Shown here in pieces: positions 32,086 to 36,708 of a DNA stretch of 36,708 nt. Numbering within the stretch: the stretch's first letter is position 1; every line of letters starts with the position of its first letter. The notes beneath the pieces were generated by a model. The model saw only the letters and a list, made by a program, of their open reading frames with translations. It searched no databases and had not been told where the DNA came from. The position numbers and the translations under genes were made by a program. Origin of the DNA: Clostridiaceae bacterium (GTDB taxonomy: Bacteria; Bacillota; Clostridia; Oscillospirales; Acutalibacteraceae); NCBI GenBank assembly GCA_030530095.1, contig JAUMVO010000016.1:1-36708 (forward strand), given 5' to 3'.

Positions 32086-33153
32086 TTGAAGAAAGCACTT
32101 GTACTTTTCGGCGGCGTATCGAGCGAGCATATGGTCTCGTGCGTTTCGGCGAGTTACGTTATAAATAATATTCCCCGCGACAGATATGAGGTCTGCACCG
32201 TCGGCATCACTCTCGGCGGCGAGTGGTATCTCTACGAGGGACCCGTCGAGCTTCTGCCCGAGGATAAGTGGCTTGAAAGCGGTAAGATTACCAAGGCGGT
32301 TATTTCTCCCGACGCCAACGACTCGGGACTTATCGTTATGCGTGAGAGCGGCGTTGAGAAGATTAAGATTGACGTTGTGTTCCCCGTACTTCACGGTAAA
32401 AACGGAGAGGACGGCACTATGCAGGGACTGCTTGAATTAAGCGGTATCCCGTACGTCGGCTGCGATACGCTGAGCTCCGCGTGCAGTATGGATAAGGCGG
32501 TTACGAACACACTTGCGGACAACGCAGATATCGCTCAGGCAAAATGGCTGTCAATTATCAAAGAGGACTATGTAAAAACAAAGGATGCCTTCCTTAAAAA
32601 AGCGGAGGATTATCTTAAATATCCGATTTTCGTAAAGCCCGCCAACGCAGGCTCGTCAGTAGGTATCTCAAAGGCTGCCGACAGAGCTTCGCTTGAAAAG
32701 GCTATGGACGTCGCCTTCAGGGAGGACCGAAAGGTCGTGCTTGAGGAATTCATCGACGGCTACGAGGTTGAGTGCGCGGTGCTCGGTAACTATGATGCGA
32801 AGCCGATGACCGTCGGTCAGATAAAGCCCGCCAACGAGTTTTACGATTACGAAGCGAAATACGAAAACGACGCAAGCGAGCTTTACATACCCGCAAGGAT
32901 TACCGAGGCACAGCAGCAGGCGGTTAAGGACGCGGCCGTACGCGTTTACAATGCACTTGGCTGTTCGGGACTTTCGAGGGTTGACTTCTTCGTCACCAAG
33001 ACGGACGGCAAGGTTTATTTTAACGAAATAAACACCATGCCCGGCTTCACGTCAATCAGTATGTACCCGAAGCTCTGCGAGCACAGCGGTATTCCTTATG
33101 CTGAGCTTATCGACCGACTTTTCACACTCGCTGTTGAAAGGAAACAGAGATGA
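32086..33153 (+). CDS. ddl: D-alanine--D-alanine ligase
   Basis: I prefer the TTG start at 32086 (MKKALVLFGGVSSEH) because GGAGTGG lies 5 bases upstream; a start at 32059 has no ribosome site. The 355-residue ATP-grasp enzyme joins two D-alanines for the peptidoglycan stem in the cytosol. Motifs: GGVSSEH at the N terminus, HGKNGEDGTMQGLLEL, FVKPANAGSSVGISK and the omega-loop YDYEAKY. The tyrosine in KY marks the D-Ala-D-Ala type rather than the D-lactate type. The metal and ATP signature FNEINTMPGFTSISMYPKL completes the set. Its stop overlaps the ATG of the DUF1934 gene (ATGA at 33150). Confidence 0.95.
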   Translation: MKKALVLFGGVSSEHMVSCVSASYVINNIPRDRYEVCTVGITLGGEWYLYEGPVELLPEDKWLESGKITKAVISPDANDSGLIVMRESGVEKIKIDVVFPVLHGKNGEDGTMQGLLELSGIPYVGCDTLSSACSMDKAVTNTLADNADIAQAKWLSIIKEDYVKTKDAFLKKAEDYLKYPIFVKPANAGSSVGISKAADRASLEKAMDVAFREDRKVVLEEFIDGYEVECAVLGNYDAKPMTVGQIKPANEFYDYEAKYENDASELYIPARITEAQQQAVKDAAVRVYNALGCSGLSRVDFFVTKTDGKVYFNEINTMPGFTSISMYPKLCEHSGIPYAELIDRLFTLAVERKQR

Positions 33154-33602
33154 TTGAAACCAACGCAACCCTTGCCATAAAGGGTACGCAGACCGCCGAC
33201 GGTGAGACGGAGGTTACCGAGCTCAATGTTGTCGGCCGACTTGAAAAGACCGACAGGGGATATATTATCGAGTACACCGATTACGCTTCGGTTGACGATA
33301 ACCGTACGGTTATTTCGTTTAACGATGATACACTGATTATGACTAAGCTCGGCGAGATTAATACCGAGATGCTTTTCAAGGAGGGTATGCGCACCAACTG
33401 CGACTATCAGACTCCCTACGGCAATTTTGAAATAGGCATCTATACGAACAAACTGAGCATTAAAGCAGATAAAAAAGGCGCAAAGATAAAGCTTGAATAC
33501 AATATCGACTTCAATTACGGCTTTGCCGCCGTGAATAAATTGGATATCAAGGCTGAATATACTCAGACAGACAAGGAGACAAACAATGTCCTTATTAGTT
33601 AA
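33150..33602 (+). CDS. DUF1934 (YwiB-like) beta-barrel protein
   Basis: The 150-residue protein matches the calycin-like DUF1934 family: an all-beta domain with the patterns GYIIEYTDYA, LIMTKLGEINTEMLFKEGMRTNC and the closing YTQTDKETNNVLIS. In Bacillus the relative YwiB also sits next to argS, and that neighbourhood is conserved here. Calycin folds often bind small hydrophobic ligands, but no function is established. ATG at 33150 is coupled to the ddl stop; the 3' end overlaps argS by 17 bases. Confidence 0.88.
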   Translation: MIETNATLAIKGTQTADGETEVTELNVVGRLEKTDRGYIIEYTDYASVDDNRTVISFNDDTLIMTKLGEINTEMLFKEGMRTNCDYQTPYGNFEIGIYTNKLSIKADKKGAKIKLEYNIDFNYGFAAVNKLDIKAEYTQTDKETNNVLIS

Positions 33603-35328
33603 GAAAACCGAAAAAGAACTTAAAACTCTTGTGCTCGACGCGCTAGGCAGAGCTATTGCCGCGGGTGAGCTTCCCGCCGAACCGATTCCGGATTTCATAG
33701 TTGAAATACCGCAGGACAGGCTTAACGGCGATTATTCGACCAACGCGGCGTTCGTCTGCGCCAGGGCATTCCGTAAAGCACCCAGACAGATTGCCGAGAT
33801 AATTGAGAAGAATATTGAGCTTACAGGCTCGTACTTTTCGACGTGTTCTGTTGCGGGAGCGGGCTTCCTCAACTTTATTCTGTCCGACGAATTCTACGCC
33901 GACATCCTTCTTGATATAAAGGAAAAGGGCGACGAATACGGCAGAAGCGATTACGGCAAGGGTAAGAAAATCAACGTTGAATTCGTTTCCGCAAACCCGA
34001 CGGGCCCGATGCACATGGGCAACGCCAGAGGCGGCGCGCTGGGCGACTGCCTTGCGAGTGTGCTTGATATGGCGGGCTATGAGGTTTCAAGGGAATTCTA
34101 TATCAACGACGCGGGCAATCAGATTGAAAAATTCGGTCTCTCACTCGATATTCGCTATCAGCAGCTTTACAAGGGCGAGGATGCCGTCGAGCTTCCCGAG
34201 GACAGCTATCACGGCGAGGATATTATCGACAGAGCGAAGGAGTTTGCCGCGATTAACGGCGACAGCTACATTGAAAAGAGCGAAGCCGAGAGACGTGCGG
34301 CTCTCGTTGCCTACGCTATGCCGAAAAATATAGAAAAAATGCACGAAAACCTCACCAAGTACCGTATTGAATACGATACCTGGTTCCACGAGAGCGAGCT
34401 TCATAAGGGGGCTATCGACGAGGTTATAAAGATACTTTCAGACAACGGCAGGACCTATGAAAAGGACGGCGCCGTATGGTATAAGAACGCTGAGGTGCAG
34501 ACTGAGCTTCTCAGAGCTGCAGGCAAGAGCGACGGGGAAATTGAAAAGCTCGAATTAAAGGACGACGTGCTTATCCGTCAGAACGGCAACCCGACCTACT
34601 TTGCTGCCGATATAGCCTACCACAGAAACAAGCTCGTAACACGCGGCTTTGATAAGGCTATTGATATATGGGGAGCCGACCATCACGGCCACGTTGCCCG
34701 TCTTAAGGGCGCGCTTGCGGCGATAGGACTTGACCCCGAGCGTCTTGACGTTGTGCTTATGCAGCTCGTCAACCTTAAAAAGGACGGCGAGGTTGTAAAG
34801 ATGTCAAAGCGTACGGGTAAGGCAATCACGCTTGTCGATTTGCTTGAGGAAATCCCGATTGACGCGGTTCGTTTCCTTTTCAATATGCGTGAGCCCGGCT
34901 CACAGATGGACTTTGACCTTGACCTTGCAGTTGAGCAGTCGTCGCAGAATCCCGTTTACTACTGTCAGTATGCAAATGCGAGAATCTGCTCGATTCTTCG
35001 CAAGCTTGATGAGGACGGCGTGACAGTAAGGGATGCCGAAAAGGCTGAGTTGATGAAACTTACCGAGCCCGAGGAAAAGGAGCTTATCAGACATCTGTCG
35101 ATGCTCACCGATGAGATTATACTTGCGGCGAAGAATTACGACCCTGCAAGAATAACCCGTTACGCGGTAACGCTTGCAACTCTTTTCCATAAGTATTATA
35201 ATGCATGCCGTATAGGCGTTGAGGACGAGAGTCTTATGCAGGCGAGGGTAGAGCTCTGCAAATGCGTTAAGAGCGTTATGGCGAACATCCTGACCTCGTT
35301 CAAAATCACCGTTCCCGAAAAGATGTAA
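33586..35328 (+). CDS. argS: Arginyl-tRNA synthetase
   Basis: The 580-residue class I synthetase charges tRNA-Arg with arginine. Signatures: an N-terminal ArgRS additional domain (DYSTNAAF, SVAGAGFLNF; about 1-110), the HIGH-type motif NPTGPMHMGNARGGA (HMGN at residues 143-146), the active-site IWGADHHGHVARL segment and the KMSKS loop KMSKR (405-409). The DALR anticodon-binding domain (about 455-580) ends in the usual short tail. ATG at 33586 follows AAGGAG. It is last in the ddl-DUF1934-argS operon, with overlapping gene ends, and is followed by a terminator. Confidence 0.97.
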   Translation: MSLLVKKTEKELKTLVLDALGRAIAAGELPAEPIPDFIVEIPQDRLNGDYSTNAAFVCARAFRKAPRQIAEIIEKNIELTGSYFSTCSVAGAGFLNFILSDEFYADILLDIKEKGDEYGRSDYGKGKKINVEFVSANPTGPMHMGNARGGALGDCLASVLDMAGYEVSREFYINDAGNQIEKFGLSLDIRYQQLYKGEDAVELPEDSYHGEDIIDRAKEFAAINGDSYIEKSEAERRAALVAYAMPKNIEKMHENLTKYRIEYDTWFHESELHKGAIDEVIKILSDNGRTYEKDGAVWYKNAEVQTELLRAAGKSDGEIEKLELKDDVLIRQNGNPTYFAADIAYHRNKLVTRGFDKAIDIWGADHHGHVARLKGALAAIGLDPERLDVVLMQLVNLKKDGEVVKMSKRTGKAITLVDLLEEIPIDAVRFLFNMREPGSQMDFDLDLAVEQSSQNPVYYCQYANARICSILRKLDEDGVTVRDAEKAELMKLTEPEEKELIRHLSMLTDEIILAAKNYDPARITRYAVTLATLFHKYYNACRIGVEDESLMQARVELCKCVKSVMANILTSFKITVPEKM

Positions 35329-35345
35329 TAATAACAAACCAACCC

Positions 35346-35381
35346 GAAACCGAGGCTCAATTCCGACCTCGGTTTCTTTTT
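35346..35381 (+). terminator. Terminator after argS
   Basis: GAAACCGAGG and CCTCGGTTTC around an 11-base loop, followed by TTTTT, 17 bases past the stop. Confidence 0.9.
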
Positions 35382-35393
35382 GTATTGTCAAAA

Positions 35394-35575
35394 TGAACAT
35401 ATATTCACCGAAAAAATTGTGAGGCTAACAGATGTAGTGTTTCCGACCGAGTTCAACACATATATAGTGTTATTATTATTGAGGAGGGTACATAATAGAT
35501 GAAAATTATCTATTTTACCGCTTTTAATAGATGTTTTTTATCTATTTCGGCATTTTGAACATATATTCACCGAAA
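35394..35575. repeat. 20-bp direct repeats bracketing the leader region of the aminotransferase gene
   Basis: TGAACATATATTCACCGAAA occurs exactly at 35394-35413 and 35556-35575, 162 bases apart. Between them lie two copies of an AATAGAT-N7-ATCTATT dyad (35494-35514 and 35526-35546). Confidence 0.85.
35499..35558 (+). CDS. Possible 19-residue small ORF in the aminotransferase leader
   Basis: ATG at 35499 lies about 11 bases behind GAGGAGGG (35481-35488) and gives MKIIYFTAFNRCFLSISAF. Its stop falls on the first bases of the second 20-bp repeat. It precedes the main promoter of the next gene, so it would be transcribed separately. A chance frame behind a chance purine run is possible. Confidence 0.22.
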   Translation: MKIIYFTAFNRCFLSISAF

Positions 35576-35583
35576 TTTTCTAT

Positions 35584-35611
35584 TTGACAATAGTTTATAT
35601 TATGGTATAAT
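35584..35611 (+). promoter_or_regulatory. Strong promoter of the aminotransferase gene
   Basis: TTGACA (35584-35589) and TATAAT (35606-35611) are 16 bases apart, with an extended -10 (TGGTATAAT). It begins 9 bases after the second 20-bp repeat. Confidence 0.8.
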
Positions 35612-35668
35612 GAGGGTGAATGGAAATTCACTTTTTCAAAAAATCTATTGAAAACGGAGGAAAAATCA

Positions 35669-36708
35669 ATGGACACCAGATTTGCAATCGCTGAATACCA
35701 TGACGCGAAGGCTATCAACAGAGAGCTCGACGAGCTCATCAAGAAGCCGATTTACACTATCAGACCCGACGCTCTCCAGAAGTATGAGGATGAGTATTAC
35801 GGCCAGAAGTGTGTTAAGTCAAAGGAAATTATCGACGAGGCAAGATCGATAATTCCCGGCGGCGTTCAGCACAACCTTGCTTTCAACTATCCCTTCCCGC
35901 TCGTATTTACGAAGGCTGACGGCGCATATCTCTATGATATCGACGGCAACAAGTATTTCGACTTCCTTCAGGCAGGCGGCCCGACAGTTCTCGGTTCAAA
36001 TCCGAAGGTTGTACGTGAGCAGGTTATCGACCTTCTGAACACCTGCGGTCCTTCAACCGGTCTTTTCCACGAGTTTGAGTACAAGCTTGCAAAGAAGATT
36101 GCCGATTCTATCGAAACGGTTGATATGTTCCGTATGCAGGGCTCGGGTACTGAGGCTTGTATGACGGCTGTCCGTGTTGCAAGACTTGCAACCAAGAAGA
36201 AGAACATCATCAAGATGGGCGGCGCTTATCACGGCTGGTCGGATCAGCTCGGTTACGGTATCCGCGTTCCCGGCTCTAAGTTCACTCAGGCAAGCGGTGT
36301 TCCGCTTTACATCTTCAAGCACACTCAGGAATTCTTCCCCGGCGACCTTGAGGACCTTGAGAGAAAGCTCTGGATGAACCAGTTCAGAGGCGGCACTGCT
36401 GCAGTATTCATTGAGCCCGTAGGTCCCGAGAGCGGTTCTACTCCCGTTGACTTCGACTTCAACAAGGGCGTTGAGAGACTTTGCCGCAAGTACGGTGCTC
36501 TGCTCGTATTCGATGAGGTTGTTACAGGCTTCAGAATCGGCATGGCAGGCGCACAGGGCTTCTTCGGCGTTTCACCCGACCTCACAATCTTCGGTAAGGT
36601 TATCGCCGGCGGTTATCCGGGCGCAGGCGGCTTAGGCGGCAAGAAGGAATACATGAAGTATCTCGGCGCAGGTCTTGACGCTACAGGCGAAAAGATCAAG
36701 AAGGCATT
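35669..36708 (+). CDS. Class III aminotransferase, glutamate-1-semialdehyde aminomutase-like (3' end outside window)
   Basis: The frame opens with ATG at 35669 behind ACGGAGGA and runs off the window. The visible 346 residues are a PLP enzyme of class III (fold type I): GSGTEA (158-163) binds phosphate, FDEVVTGFR (281-289) gives the pyridine-nitrogen Asp282, and Lys310 in IFGKVIAGGYP is the likely Schiff-base lysine. An N-terminal extension of about 50 residues comes before the usual SIIPGGVQHNL start. The family includes HemL and related aminomutases or transaminases. No other tetrapyrrole gene is in view, so I do not assign hemL. Codon use is strongly biased, as in highly expressed genes. 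Confidence 0.88.
   Translation, partial: MDTRFAIAEYHDAKAINRELDELIKKPIYTIRPDALQKYEDEYYGQKCVKSKEIIDEARSIIPGGVQHNLAFNYPFPLVFTKADGAYLYDIDGNKYFDFLQAGGPTVLGSNPKVVREQVIDLLNTCGPSTGLFHEFEYKLAKKIADSIETVDMFRMQGSGTEACMTAVRVARLATKKKNIIKMGGAYHGWSDQLGYGIRVPGSKFTQASGVPLYIFKHTQEFFPGDLEDLERKLWMNQFRGGTAAVFIEPVGPESGSTPVDFDFNKGVERLCRKYGALLVFDEVVTGFRIGMAGAQGFFGVSPDLTIFGKVIAGGYPGAGGLGGKKEYMKYLGAGLDATGEKIKKA

Noticed and set aside
32086-33153. A vancomycin-resistance type (D-lactate or D-serine) ligase
   Set aside because: The omega-loop YEAKY tyrosine and the lack of van-type neighbours fit an ordinary D-Ala-D-Ala ligase.
35669-36708. Firm assignment as hemL in a tetrapyrrole operon
   Set aside because: The family fits, but the N-terminal extension and the absence of any other heme gene leave other class III aminotransferases possible, and the gene is cut by the window edge.

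Overview
The window looks like chromosome of a Gram-positive, anaerobic gut Clostridium of the Oscillospirales/Ruminococcaceae type (Ruminococcus sensu lato). This is inferred from two large secreted proteins ending in dockerin-like domains, a cytosolic GH3 beta-glucosidase, PadR/HAAS genes, a DUF1934-argS pair, strong AGGAGG ribosome sites, and the Fe-S scaffold/GGGtGRT gene pair common in anaerobic Clostridia. No rRNA, tRNA, CRISPR array or riboswitch was seen.

Layout. (1) 1-3422: the end of a mobile element carrying three tandem large serine recombinase genes. The first is cut by the window edge, the middle one lacks the catalytic domain, and the third is complete. Two hairpins at 3447-3581 may mark the end of the element. 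(2) 3647-4301: an AT-rich lipoprotein gene, a strong terminator and a probable gene remnant. (3) 4302-7301, minus strand: a ferredoxin-type aldo/keto reductase, and a two-gene operon of a NifU/IscU-like scaffold plus a GGGtGRT protein. (4) 7588-22376, plus strand: a surface-protein block. It holds a membrane-bound LuxR-type regulator, a 1416-residue beta-helix dockerin protein, an operon of flavin reductase, LytS-type histidine kinase and SARP-like response regulator, a small DUF3592 membrane protein, and an 1817-residue protein with 11 FIVAR repeats and a dockerin. The last two genes share a promoter element, two TGGACA-type repeats 11 bp apart ending 8 bp before the -10 box. A related inverted site precedes the first dockerin gene. 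(5) 22532-24985: GH3 beta-glucosidase. (6) 25040-31952, minus strand: a ComEC-like metallo-beta-lactamase protein, a padR-HAAS-HAAS operon with an operator palindrome on its -10 box, a gene-free repeat-rich stretch, an orphan E2-type acyltransferase with a long charged helix, a monoacylglycerol-lipase-like hydrolase and an unknown protein. (7) 32086-35328, plus strand: a tightly packed ddl-DUF1934-argS operon. (8) 35669-end: a class III aminotransferase of the glutamate-1-semialdehyde aminomutase type, running off the window, with an unusual repeat-rich leader.

The most interesting part is region 4. A quorum- or envelope-type kinase and a SARP-like regulator sit between two giant dockerin proteins. 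Their likely DNA target can be read directly from repeats at the promoters, which suggests a self-contained, switchable surface or cellulosome-accessory module. All function calls rest on motif recognition by eye, not on database searches.
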